A DNA stretch of 64,000 bases from Rhizophagus irregularis (lineage: Eukaryota; Glomeromycota; Glomeromycetes; Glomerales; Glomeraceae). Below, one piece after another: positions 9,899 through 21,563 of this stretch. Position 1 is the first letter of the stretch, and every line of letters begins with the position of its first letter. The notes beneath the pieces were generated by a model, which worked only from the letters and a program-made list of their open reading frames with translations, searched no databases and had not been told where the DNA came from. The stretch is from positions 5,022,001 through 5,086,000 of the forward strand of contig NC_089431.1 in assembly GCF_026210795.1 (NCBI RefSeq), written 5' to 3'. The position numbers and the translations under genes are program-made.

Positions 9899-12207
9899 AT
9901 GGACGAACTTAAAATAATTCTTTCTCCTCCTTTAATAAATTACATTATGTCTACTCTTCGATATGAATTAATTTATGCAACAAATAATAGAGCAACAATG
10001 TTAACTGATACCAATATTTACAATGATATACACAAACAATTTGAATTTCGAAAACAAACAGTCCTTGCTGATAAAATTCTTACAAATGATGAAATAACTG
10101 AAGCAATAAGAGAATTAACTAAAGATTATGATCTAGGTAAAGTTAGAAATAATTCAGGGTCAAAAAGAATTTGTGAAAATTGTGACCAAAATTGTTTAGC
10201 CACATTATATTGTGAATATTGTGTCCGAAATTATTTAAAAGAAAATTTTTCAAATTGGACATCTGGGAATGATGATATTGACAATTTAATACAGAAATGT
10301 CAAATGGAATCACTTAATCCACAAATGATAATTGAATGGATTCCATATAACAATTTGAAAAATATTAATTATTTGACAAAAGGTGGATTCTCTGAAATCT
10401 ATACAGCAGACTGGATTAATGGAGATTATGGTGAATGGGATTCTGAAGAACAACAGTTAAAAAGACTTGGAACTTTCAAAGTAGTACTTAAAACGTTAGA
10501 AAATGTTGAAAGTGCAAATCAAAGTTGGTTTGAAGAGGTTTGTATAATTTTATTTGAATTTATTTATAAAATCCTAAGTTTTTTGTATTAATGATAGCAT
10601 GCTGTCGTTTAGGCTAAATCACACTTAACTATAAATAATAAATGGTCAGTTATTGCTCAATGTTATGGAATGACACAAAATCCATCAAACGGAAATTATA
10701 TGCTTGTAATTTTGAAAATGGATATAGATTTAAGAAATTATTTACAACAAAATCATAATCAACTTACATGGAAAGATAGAATGAAAATTATTGATGAAAT
10801 AACTCGCGCGCTTTATTATATTCATAAAGAGAAAGCAATTCATAGAGATTTGCATTCTGGAAATATATTATATTCAAAATTTAATGATCGGTGGTATATT
10901 AGTGATCTTGGATTTTGTGGACCTGCTGATAAATCTTCAACAAGTATATATGGAAATCTTCCTTACATAGCACCCGAAGTTATCGTTGGAAAAGAATATA
11001 CTTTTGCATCTGATATTTATAGTATTGCAATTCTTATGTGGGAAATTTCATCTGGACAAACACCATTGATATTGTAATGAATATTATACACGGTATAAGG
11101 CCAAAAATTGTGACAGGAACTCCATTAGAATATAAAAATTTAATGAAAGAATGTTGGAATGCTGATCCATTAAAAAGACCTGACGCTTATGCACTTGAGA
11201 AAAGAATGGAAAGAATTAATATAGATTATCAAAATATGTCAGATGAATTATTCAAATCAGAAATAGATGATATAGAAATGAATAAAGTAGGAGAAAATTA
11301 TACGAGTAGCAGATTATTTACAAGTAAAATTTACAACTTTGAAAATCTACCTGAACCAAGAAATGCAACAGAAGGTATAAATACATTTCTTAATAAAATA
11401 TTATACACTTATTCTAAAATACATTATTAACGTTATCTTTTATTATAATAGAAGAACAAGAAGGTATAACCATAAAAAATGATAATTTCTACCATTTTTT
11501 TTTGTTACTATAATAATTTACTTTATTTTACTACTAATAGCGTTTCATAGTAAATTGTATGATTTTAACATTCCTAACAATAGTAAGTATTTATTAACAT
11601 TGCAGCGTTGAATTATCATATAATGATGTTTAATAATTGATATTTATTTTAGTTAACGATTTTAATAAATCAAATGAGCAGAATAGTTCAAAAGTAGTTA
11701 CTATTTTTGAAGGTAATGTATTTTAATTATTGTCTTATCGTCAAATCAAGATTGAATTTTTATATTAAATCAATATCTTAAATTTTAGATAGTAATAAAA
11801 AATTATCTAAATTATTTAAAAAGTTGCAAATAAATTCAATTGGTAAGAATAATTATAAATTACTAACAAATAAAATTCATTATTATATTAATTTCATTTA
11901 TTTATTGAACGCGGCTTTATTTAATTTAGATGATGAAAAAGAAATAACTCAACAACAAATAAAAAGACAAAGTATTAATGTTGATGGTAGGTGAAAATTT
12001 TACGTAATAACAAATAATTTTCACTATTTTAATTCTATTTATTTTTTTTCTTTTTATAGATGATGATGAAGTATATAATAATCCAAATTTTCATTCAAAA
12101 GAACAAGATGAACTGGAAATTCCTGATGGTGAGTTCTTAAATAAATAAGATTTCTTTTTAAATCAATTTACTAATTTGGTAATTTTTTATCTTTAGATGG
12201 ATTTTAA
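9899..12207 (+). CDS. TKL-type protein kinase with phase-1 micro-exon tail, frameshifted
   Basis: Exon 1 is 9899..10537 and exon 2 is 10613..11374; small exons follow at 11452..11463, 11653..11712, 11789..11842, 11930..11986, 12060..12128 and 12197..12207 (stop). Cys pairs CENC and CEYC, then WTSGN, precede the kinase domain (glycine loop KGGFSEIY, HRDLHSGN, SDLG in place of DFG, APEVI). Near 11,055-11,075 a net deletion between SSGQTP and MNIIHGIRP shifts the frame, so the C-lobe is read in another frame (from about 11,060). The tail has TSRLF...FENLPEP, then KKLSKLFKKLQIN. After the shift every exon stays open and in phase to the stop. Either the gene is a recent pseudogene or the frame loss is an assembly error; without it the protein would be about 590 aa. 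Confidence 0.75.
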
Positions 12208-13251
12208 ATTGACTTTATAAATCAAACCAATATTATATTATATTTAAAATTGTTATCATTTATTTATACTTTATTTTAAGTTATTTAAACACTAAGATTA
12301 GAGTAGTTAAAATGTTTAACAAGATTCTTAGTTTGTAATTTAAATAATTACTATATAATAAAGTTATTAAATTATTAAATCTATAAATTATCAATAAAAA
12401 ATTAATAAAAATTATTAACTGTTACAATAACGAATAATTCGAATTTAGGCGAAAATAATAATAAATTTTACATTATTAAATAATATATAATCTTTTGTTC
12501 AATCCAAAAACTATGTTCTTTGTCGTTATTTATTCTTATCTAACTTTATATCATATATATAAAAAAATGATGAGGTTCAGATAATAATCCCTAAAACAGT
12601 AATATTTCAATTTTCCGTATGATGAATTTATTTTAACTATTAATAAGCTTTTTAGAATTTTAATCTACTCCTAACTAAAAATTATCTAAGGGATAAGGCT
12701 TATGGTTATATTAAAATAGTTTTCGGGAGTTTATTGTGAATTGTGATACAGGAATATGGATGTCTAAAAAATTTTTCATTCATTCTTTTTATTTTTTCTA
12801 AATTTTATTCATTTCTTTAGATGGATTTTAAATTTTTTTTTTGGTAAATTATATAAATTATCTAGAAGCCATTTATCATAGCAGTGCAGCGTTGCACAAT
12901 TATTACGTTCAATTTTGATGTCGATGCACAATTTTAATACATCCTAATGCTCACAATTCCCAAATGTGCAATTCATATTAAAAACCAAACTTAAATAAGA
13001 TGTATGAAATATATGAAATACATAATTTGATAATTTCTTTTTATAGGTAGGATCTATTTACCATTTTTTTGATAGCGTATTTGATAATTTTTTTTAGTAC
13101 TGTATTATCCATCATTTTTCTTGATTTAACAGTATTTAATAATTGGATTATTTATCAGTTATTCAATTTAACCAAAAATTCAAAACAAAAATCTTAATTA
13201 TCTTTCTATCGATATCACTAACAATTTATCTTCATATATTATTAAATTTAG
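12208..13251. other. AT-rich interval downstream of kinase
   Basis: No ORF of note. A second copy of the kinase's terminal exon sequence, acceptor plus ATGGATTTTAA, lies at 12,815-12,831. Confidence 0.4.
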
Positions 13252-13458
13252 TTCAAAAATATTACGAAATTTAGGTTTATTAATTACTCCAGAGGTAGTA
13301 GTACTGTTAATAATGATTTATTTTCATTTAAAGATGAAGTGAAGGAATTTGAGTTATATAATATTAAAATTCAAAAATATAAAGATTTGGTTATTGATAA
13401 TAAATTAAATTTTATAGAAGAATTGGAGGATTTTTTAATATTAAGACTAAGAATTTAA
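13252..13458 (+). CDS. Possible terminal exon, hypothetical
   Basis: Preceded by a 3' splice-site-like 'aaatttag', this stretch is open for 68 codons to TAA and has coding-like composition (…YSRGSSTVNNDLFSFKDEVKEF…, then a charged LEDFLILRLRI end). I do not recognise it and see no convincing upstream exon. It may be the end of a gene whose 5' part is lost. Confidence 0.3.
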   Translation, partial: FKNITKFRFINYSRGSSTVNNDLFSFKDEVKEFELYNIKIQKYKDLVIDNKLNFIEELEDFLILRLRI

Positions 13459-13875
13459 TATAAATTTTAGAAAATTTTGTAATTTTATAAATAAAGTTTA
13501 AATTCTTTAAATTTTGATAATTATATATTATTTTCTGCACGTGTATTATTCGAAAAAATTAAATTTTTTTCAATTATTGTAGGTTATAAATAAAGATTAC
13601 TTTTCTAAAATTATACATCACATCACGAAAATAAATAATCAAAAAAATTCGCAATGTTTCTTTCTACTCTCCCAATTTATGAAAAAAGACTTTCTTATGC
13701 AAGAATTTATAATTTTTTCTTCGTAAAAAAATTTACTCCCCGCCTAAATCATAATTAATGGTATATTTATAATTTTAAACCAGATTATGAAATTGATATA
13801 GAATTCGATATAGAAATCTAAATAATAAATATATAATAGTGAATAATAGGTTGAATACCAGTGGGATATACGTAT

Positions 13876-14376
13876 TGTTACGCGGGTCTGCGCCACATGG
13901 AAAGTTCAAGAAATTAGCAGCGATCCGCAGTGTAATGGTGTAACTTATACTTTGTATAGTTTATACTAAGTGTAATTTATACTTGGTATAATTTATATGA
14001 AGTTTAACTTATACATAGTATAATTTATACCGAATTTTCGAACAATATATATAGAGCGGGCGAACAGTGGGGAATAGGGGATAATTAAGGTTTATTTAGT
14101 GTTAAATTTTAGTATAGTTTATTCGGTAATATTGCAGATCGCCGGCAGAGGCAGCAATATTCTATTCTGATATTATTTATGAAATTTATTATGTATTAGC
14201 ATTTATTTATTGCTTGATTATTTTAAGTTATTATTTACATTGAATAAATATACACTTTAAAATCATACATATAACTCTTAATTTTACATATATACTTTAT
14301 TTCATTTCATTTTACGATAAACGTGACACGAATTTCTGTTACTAACACGTGACCCCGACGCAAATCGATAGTAACA
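13876..14376 (+). repeat. 5' LTR
   Basis: 501 bp, TG...CA termini. Differs from the 3' LTR at about four sites, three of them C/T or G/A changes in CpG context. Confidence 0.93.
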
Positions 14377-14379
14377 ATT

Positions 14380-14397
14380 TGGTGCCTTCTGCCAGAA
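14380..14397 (+). promoter_or_regulatory. Putative primer binding site
   Basis: TGGTGCCTTCTGCCAGAA starts three bases after the 5' LTR and begins TGG, as expected for pairing with a tRNA 3' CCA end. The tRNA was not identified. Confidence 0.55.
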
Positions 14398-14420
14398 ACT
14401 GATACCCACCCGATTGTTGT

Positions 14421-16197
14421 ATGATAGATTATAACCTATTCTTTCAACAGAATACTATACACGATCGTTGGCATACACGTTTAAACAATAATATAATCCA
14501 AGTTCAGTATTATCATCGTGATCTTTCCTGTCCATATTGTTACCCACCTGGACCCAATACTCCACAATTCGTTAACTTTTGGGACTGGTATTCAACCGAA
14601 AATCCTACTGAAAGTTATACCAGTAATACTCAACAAGCACTAGAGGATTTATCGGACGCACCTACCATTCGGGATCTTTGGGAAGCTATCTATTCACTGG
14701 TTTTCACTGTAAGATATACCGATATACCTCGTCCTTACACCAATCTAAGGCAAGAGATATACAACGCTTGTATCCTTACTGATAATTTTGAGAAGGATTT
14801 TTACGGAGAGCTATTGGAAGTAACTAGTGAAACTGAAGAACTTGAATTATCTGAGGTATTAACCGATTCTTCAGAATCCCTTGTTGTACAATTATCAACT
14901 GGATCGTCCAACTATTCCGATTTAGAGATCAACTTTGATCTAATAGGACCGGAGCCTGGGCTACTATATATCAACGAAGATCTTTACCTTAATAATTTAT
15001 TTAAAGAAGAAGAAGCCGGATTACTTTATACCGACGAAGACCTTCACTTAGATTTCCTATTTCAAGCACCAGATCCTGGTTTACTCTATACCGACGAAGA
15101 ATTATATTTAGAAAATTTATTCAACAAACCAGAAGAACCAGACATGGCGGCTATGGCCGGAGGAATGCCTAATGCTAACCAGCTCCTTAACGCCTTGAAT
15201 AATTTGACGAATGCGTTAGGAGTTGGCGGAAATAATATGCAAAATGTGAATAATGCGTTAAACAATTTAAACGCAGCGGTAACAGCTAACAATAATGCAA
15301 TGCTGAATCGGGGAGTACAAGCGGCACCAGTTCCGACGTTTTATGGCAGAAACCAAGACCCGATTACATGGTTAAACGAGTTCAATAACGCATGCGCAGC
15401 AAACGGATGGAATGCAGCACGCAAATTGCAAGTCGTGCCCGCCTATCTGAAAGGAACGGCCGCAGTATGGTGGCAAACGGTTGTCAACAACCCTATAAAC
15501 GCGTGGGGAGGAGTAGCGAATAATAACACATTTGAACATGTGTTCAAGCAGCAATTCCGAACACCTGCATTGGTTGAAATGTATAATATACTTATTTTAT
15601 TTGTTCATGATTTTGGACTAACGGCAACAACAACCGAACGAAACGGTCGATCAATATGCGTCAGCAATCAGGGAATTATACCAGTGAATCAACACGCCGG
15701 TATTTGCATACCCGGATAATGTACAAGCCCGGAAGTTCGTGTCTGGCTTGTTACCAGAATTATACATGGCGGTGAAACCCTTTGGAGATCAAACGTTGAC
15801 CGACGCCATTAATCGAGCAAAGGCCTGCGAATTGACGATGAATTCTGGAAGACCTCGGATAATGAATTATGCGCAAACCGGCAAATCTGAGATGGCTGAA
15901 TTGACGAAATTAGTTACCGTGTTGGCGCAACAAGTTTCCGAAATTGAGAAAAAAATTGATAATCGTCCGTCTGGTAGTTATCGGAAACCACCTGCTGCGA
16001 GACCAGAACTATCGGTTCCAGATAGACCACCAATAGTATGTTACTCGTGTGGGGAACCTGGACATATTAGCAGACGATGTCCAAAGAAGGAGAATACTAC
16101 CGGTGGTTTCAACCAAACTGGAAATATTGATCCCAATTTGCTCCAGGGATTGTTGAAGCAATTGGGAGGGCAAGGACAATCGGCGCCTTTAAACTAG
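14421..16197 (+). pseudogene. gag: Retrotransposon gag, frameshifted and with a nonsense codon
   Basis: Starts at ATG 14,421. The first frame holds three tandem copies of a module with GLLYxxEDLYLxxLF (about 14,950-15,130) and a capsid-like region (FYGRNQDPITWLNEF, AVWWQTV). At about 15,585-15,620 the frame is lost. The correct continuation (…NETVDQYASAIRELYQ) is in another frame and meets TGA at about 15,681. It resumes through RKFVSGLLPELY to a CCHC zinc knuckle (CYSCGEPGHISRRC, about 16,038-16,082) and stops at 16,197. Pol follows in the -1 frame relative to the knuckle frame. The family normally makes the particle protein; this copy cannot make a full one. Confidence 0.85.
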
Positions 16198-16208
16198 GAG
16201 GTGCACCT

Positions 16209-19200
16209 TTGGAGGGTGAAGGTGCGAAACCCGTTCAAAATCCCTCGTATGTAACCTTGTTCCAAGCCTACCCTGCTCAAAGGAATAGACCAAAGACTCG
16301 AAGTACTCCATATCCGAATAAAGAAATAATCGAAGAGGAAAATGCTCGCGAAGATCCTCAGTATGCACCAATACCGATTCCTATCCAAACGACTAATAAT
16401 GTTGGCGAAGGAGAGCCGATGACCGTCGATGCGAAAGAACAGGCTACCGAAATTAAAAAGAAGAAGGCTACGGTGCGGAAAAAGAAAACACCGAAGGTTC
16501 AGCCGTCAATAGCTGCTCACATACCACCGTACAACATAGTTGCCGATTTACAACAGCAACGAGCGAACATTACCTTCGGACAGCTATTTCAGATATCACC
16601 AAAGCTCCGAAGCGACGTAGGAAAAAGTTTACGGAAACCAATGACTAGAAGCGCTAAATTCGCTCATCAGGACGTACAAAGTACGACAGCAATGTATTGC
16701 GACGCCATGATAAAAGGGAAAAGAATCCCATTAATTGTTGATACAGGAGCAGCTGGTAGTATTGTTACCTGTCAGCTGTTGAATGACTTGGGAATTGCGA
16801 TAGACCGACCATCTGCTATTGTGATGATAAACGTCAACGGGGAAAAGAAACGGCCATTGGGTGAAGTGCTGGATTTTCCGATAACCGTTGGTGGCGTTAC
16901 TGTTCCTATCAACGTGGTAGTAATCGATACCGAATCTTATAGTGCCATAGTAGGTAACGATTGGCTATCGAAAGTGCAAGCCCAGTTAAATTATAAGGCA
17001 TCGACGTTGTTGTTCACTTGGCAGGGCCGAGAAGTGGAAATCCCTGTTGAATATCAGATGATGCTGCACGAACGAACGATAAAACAAAAAGAGGAAGAGG
17101 CGAGGATAGTTGAAAGTGAAGAGGAAGAGGACGATGGTGATGGAGATGAGGAGGAAGAGTCTGACGATGAATACGAAGAGGAAGAATTAGAAGAAAAGGT
17201 TTATTGTTGCTATCAGTTCGAAAGCGACAGTACGGATACTTTAAAGCAACGTAGATCGTCCGGACTGAAAAAAGAAAATAGTACGACGAGTGGGGATCTA
17301 GTTCTCGTCAATCAAGGGTTTTATTTGCAAAGAAACTTCTACCATTGGAATTATTACCGATATTTAGACGGAAAGTTCCAATCGGAAAAAGCTCGAAAAG
17401 AAATTTGTGGAAATGAAGGCAAAAGTCTTTGCCTATGTGGTAAAGCAAGAGGATGTAAAACCTGCCGAAATGATTTTACTCTATATACGGCAGTGAAAAA
17501 CGTCCCGGAACAAATCGTCACCACGATGAGTATAGTTACGCCTGAAGAGAATGAACCGCCTACAAAGGAACAACGATCACGAGACCTCGAATCGGTCGAA
17601 TTTACACCAAAGGATGTTGATGCGATTCTGCATGAGCAACAGGCCATCAGATGTTATTATTGTGGGAGGCAAGAAATCGGAAAGATAAGGAAACGGAGTG
17701 TTGCGTTACCCTTTTTACATAATGAAATTACCGATATCTTTGCGGGAGAATCAAAGCTACCGAATGTTGGAGAACTAACCGAAACTCAACGGAATGAATT
17801 TCAGAAGTTGATTGAACAGTATCGGGATTTGTTTGCTTGGACAACTGCGGAATTGGGTCGGACAGATTTAGTGTATCACTCGATCGACACCGGAGATGCT
17901 AAACCGATTCGACAACAGTGATACCGAACGTCCCGAACCGAACAACAATTCATAGCTGAAGAAATCCAAAAGATGCTGAAGCAAGGGCTCATCAAAAAAT
18001 CCAAAAGCGCATGGGCATCTCCTGTTGTTTTGGTTCGGAAAAAGAATGGGAAAATGCGATTCTGCGTGGACTATCGTCAGTTGAATCAAGTCACGAAAAA
18101 GGATTCTTATCCGTTACCACGAATAGACGATATGCTCGACGCCTTAGGACATGTATCGTGGTACACTTCGTTGGACTTAGCCAGCGGCTACTGGCAAGTC
18201 GAAGTTGATCCCAAGGACAGAGAGAAAACGGCTTTCATCACCCAGTATGGTACCTATCAATTCCTGGTGATGCCGTTCGGCTTGTGTAATGCACCGGCAA
18301 CCTTTCAACGATTGATGAACGGAATATTGGAGGGGATACTATGGGATTTCGTGGTGGTGTACCTTGACGATTTGAACGTATATTCAACAACGTTCGAAAA
18401 ACATCTGGAACATTTAAGGAATGTATTCGACCGACTTAAGAACGCCGGATTGAAACTGAATCCCGAGAAATGTTATTTCGTAAAAAGAGAACTATCGTTT
18501 CTGGGATATGTGATCAGTTCCAAGGGAATACGCACCGATCCCACGAAAATCGAAAAGGTGGAAAACTTTCCGATACCTTGGAACGTCATCCAATTGCGTG
18601 GATTTTTGGGATTAGCGTCTTATTATCGACGATTTATCAAAGATTTCTCAAAGATCGCAAATCCCTTAAATAAGCTATTAAGAAAGGACAGTCCTTTTGT
18701 ATGGACTGAGGCACAACAACAGTCGTTTGACTTATTGAAGACGCATTTAGTTCAAGCGCCTATTCTCGCATACCCGAAGTTTGACGAAGAATTTATCTTA
18801 TTGACGGATGCTTCAACTTTGGGATTGGGCGCTATCCTCGCTCAGAAGGACGAAGACGAATTCGAGCGAGTCATCGCATATGCAAGTAGGACATTGAGCA
18901 AAGCCGAAAGGAATTATTCGGCTGCCGAACTTGAGTGTTTAGCGGTTGTGTGGGCCGTTGGACACTTCCACCCTTACGTACATGGAAAGCGATTTACTCT
19001 TATAACGGATCATTCGGCATTGTGTTATCTTTTTAACTCGGCAACTCCTACCGGAAGATTGGCCCGCTGGGTCATGAAACTCCAACCCTACGATTTCAAG
19101 ATTATCCACCGCGCCGGCAAGAAACATACGAACGTCGACAGTCTATCGCGAATACATTAGGAATCGACGAAATCGTAAAATTTTATCGGGATTGTATTTC

Positions 19201-20438
19201 TGGACGACACCTCTTATTGGATTACGGCTTGATCTAACCCAACCATGGATATTACGCTATATTACCAACTATTACAATATCTGAATGATCTCGTTCTACC
19301 GGAAACGATGGATTCCACACAAATCCGTAGTTTCAAAAGCAAAGCTCGACACTATTGTTCTATTAACGGAATTTTATACAAGAAAAATAATCAGAACCCT
19401 CAAAGACCTTTACGGGTCCTTCGACCTAGCGAGGTGGAACCGATTTTATATAATTTCCATAGTGATTCGTTAGCCGGACACTTTGGATTTAACGAAACCT
19501 ATCGGACCATTAGTGAAAGGTACTATTGGCCGCAGATGGGAGACGATATTAAACAATATGTGCAGACCTGTGAAATATGTCAAAAACGGAAACCGCCAAT
19601 AAAATCGGAACCGTTACATCCCATCAAGTATATCGTCGTGGCCACTGAATACTTAACGAAGTGGCCGAAAGCTCGTGCCCTTCCAGACGCTAAGGCCACT
19701 TCGGTGGTTCCGTTTTTCTATGACGATATCATTTGTCGGCATGGTTGCCCGAAGGAACTCCTAACCGACCAAGGAACTCATTTCGTTAATGAGCTTCTGG
19801 ATTCGTTATGTAATCGGCTGGGAGTAAAACATCGGTTATCCACTGCTTACCATCCACAGACGAACGGGTTGGTCGAAAGGTTCAATCGGACCTTGTGCGA
19901 ACTTTTGGCCAAGTATTCTGACCAATATCAGCAGGATTGGGACGTCTACCTCCCATCTGCCTTGTTTGCCTATCGCACCATGCGACAGAACACGACCCGT
20001 TACGAGCCTTTCTATTTGATGTATGGGAGAGAGGCTACTATACCGATTGAATTACAAATCTCTAGTCAACCTGATAGTTCCGAACAAGTTGAAGACCTTA
20101 CAGCAACATATTTTAAGCGACTATATCAGATAATTGGACCACTGGAAGAAGATCGTCACAAGGCGTAGCAAAATATTCACCGATCCCAAGAAAAACAAGT
20201 TGAGCAATATGGGAAGAAAGTTCACCCACATCGGTACCAAATCGGCGATAAAGTGCTACTTCGGAATTTTAAGGCCAGGAAATTGGATCCGAAGTGGAAC
20301 GGACCCTACTACATACACGATATAGGACCGAATGGAACCTATAAGCTGCGGACAATGGATGGTCGCTTACGTAAGAAATTAATAAACGCAAATCATCTCC
20401 TTCCATATTTTGAAAGGAGAGTGAACAGCGACGATTAG
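16209..20438 (+). pseudogene. pol: Retrotransposon pol (protease-RT-RNase H-integrase), decayed
   Basis: A single reading frame spans 16,209..20,438 but is cut by in-frame stops at about 17,919, 19,158, 19,176, 19,227 and 20,166. Domains in order: aspartic protease (LIVDTGAAGS, near 16,735); an acidic linker and a Cys-rich patch; RT (LDLASGYWQVEV, MPFGLCNAPATFQ, YLDD); RNase H (LLTDAS, AAELECLAVVWAV, ITDHSALCYL); integrase zinc finger (H..H..CEIC); catalytic core (LTDQGTHF, TNGLVERFN); and a C-terminal part (KLDPKWNGPYYI). The integrase segment that normally carries the first catalytic Asp is missing between EPLHPI and KYIVVATEY. RT is complete in the stretch 17,973..19,160. The element is not autonomous as it stands. 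Confidence 0.9.
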
Positions 20439-21065
20439 GTAATCAAACAATGCAGGATACGACATGAATCTTCTACAATTTTCTAGAAAAATAGGAAAAT
20501 ATAAAAGGGACGCCAGAATGAAGTCATCTTGACGTAAAAATGGAGACATATTCTAAGGAAACTATCCGGCAATTAAAGATTTTTCTACAACATTGGTTAC
20601 ACGAAAGGCGACCTAATGATGTTCTTACGATTGATTCCGACCGGATCCTTTTCAGTAATAATTTTGGAATACAGGAAATTCATCTATACGATTTTATTGG
20701 GAATTGTGCAACTGTTTTGGAAAAATGTGTGGAGGACTTGCGAAAGGAAGGAGTGACAACTGTTCCTGTACCGGATTATGTAGGACAGGATGATGAACAA
20801 CGATTAGAAACATTATTACATTTGACGCAACAACCCTCCTTCCATAGGCGAAAAACATTACATAGAATAGAGACCTTTTATTATTTAGGGGAAGTTCTAA
20901 CTCTACGAGGATGGCGGAAGAAGGATGCCCGGCGAATAAGAGAGTTATTCAGCACCAATAAAGGCGCTAGTGAATTTAAGAAGACGGCTAAGCGTGTATA
21001 CGAATTGTTCCAGGCGAGAGGATTGGCTAATTTGTATGCAGTAACCTATATACGACCACATCACC

Positions 21066-21290
21066 AGGTATAACGATAAACTGTACTGTACGGTTAGTTA
21101 AACTGTACTGTACGATTAACCTGTTAATTTCATACAGCACGGTATAATACTTAATAAGCAATAAACTGTACTGTACGAATTTTAATGAATTTTAACGGTT
21201 AGTCGTACAGTACAATATTGTACTTAATAAGTGATAAACTGTACTGTACGAATTTTAACCAGTTAATCGTACAGTACAGTTAAAATAATC
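21066..21290. repeat. MULE left terminal region with subterminal palindromic repeats
   Basis: Six copies, in both orientations, of the CTGTACTGTACG motif, some within tandem units of about 22 bp. These could be transposase binding sites. The right end (25,320-25,434) carries the inverted counterparts. Confidence 0.7.
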
Positions 21291-21563
21291 ACGTGACACT
21301 AAATTCTACGCGTCGGTATTAGGATAAGTATTGAGATAAAAAAATTATTTTTTTTTATATAATACACAAATAAAAAATTATACATGTTTCTACATAATTA
21401 TATTCATAACTAATATAAATTATTTCCTAACTTTTATATACCAAATTACTAATTAATTTCAAAAGAGAATAAATTTGAAATATTGTTATATTAATTTCTC
21501 CTAATATTTATTTATTTGTTAATGAATTATATTCACGTATGTATATTAAAAAACCAATAGATT

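Noticed and set aside
13781-13822. Short open stretch DYEIDIEFDIEI before the 5' LTR
   Set aside because: Could be a terminal exon, but it is repetitive and too short to support.
15086-15554. Minus-strand ORFs across gag
   Set aside because: Shadows of the gag frame, which has clear gag features.
20134-20325. Separate ORF after integrase
   Set aside because: Other-frame shadow; the true integrase C-terminus is in the pol frame through 20,438.
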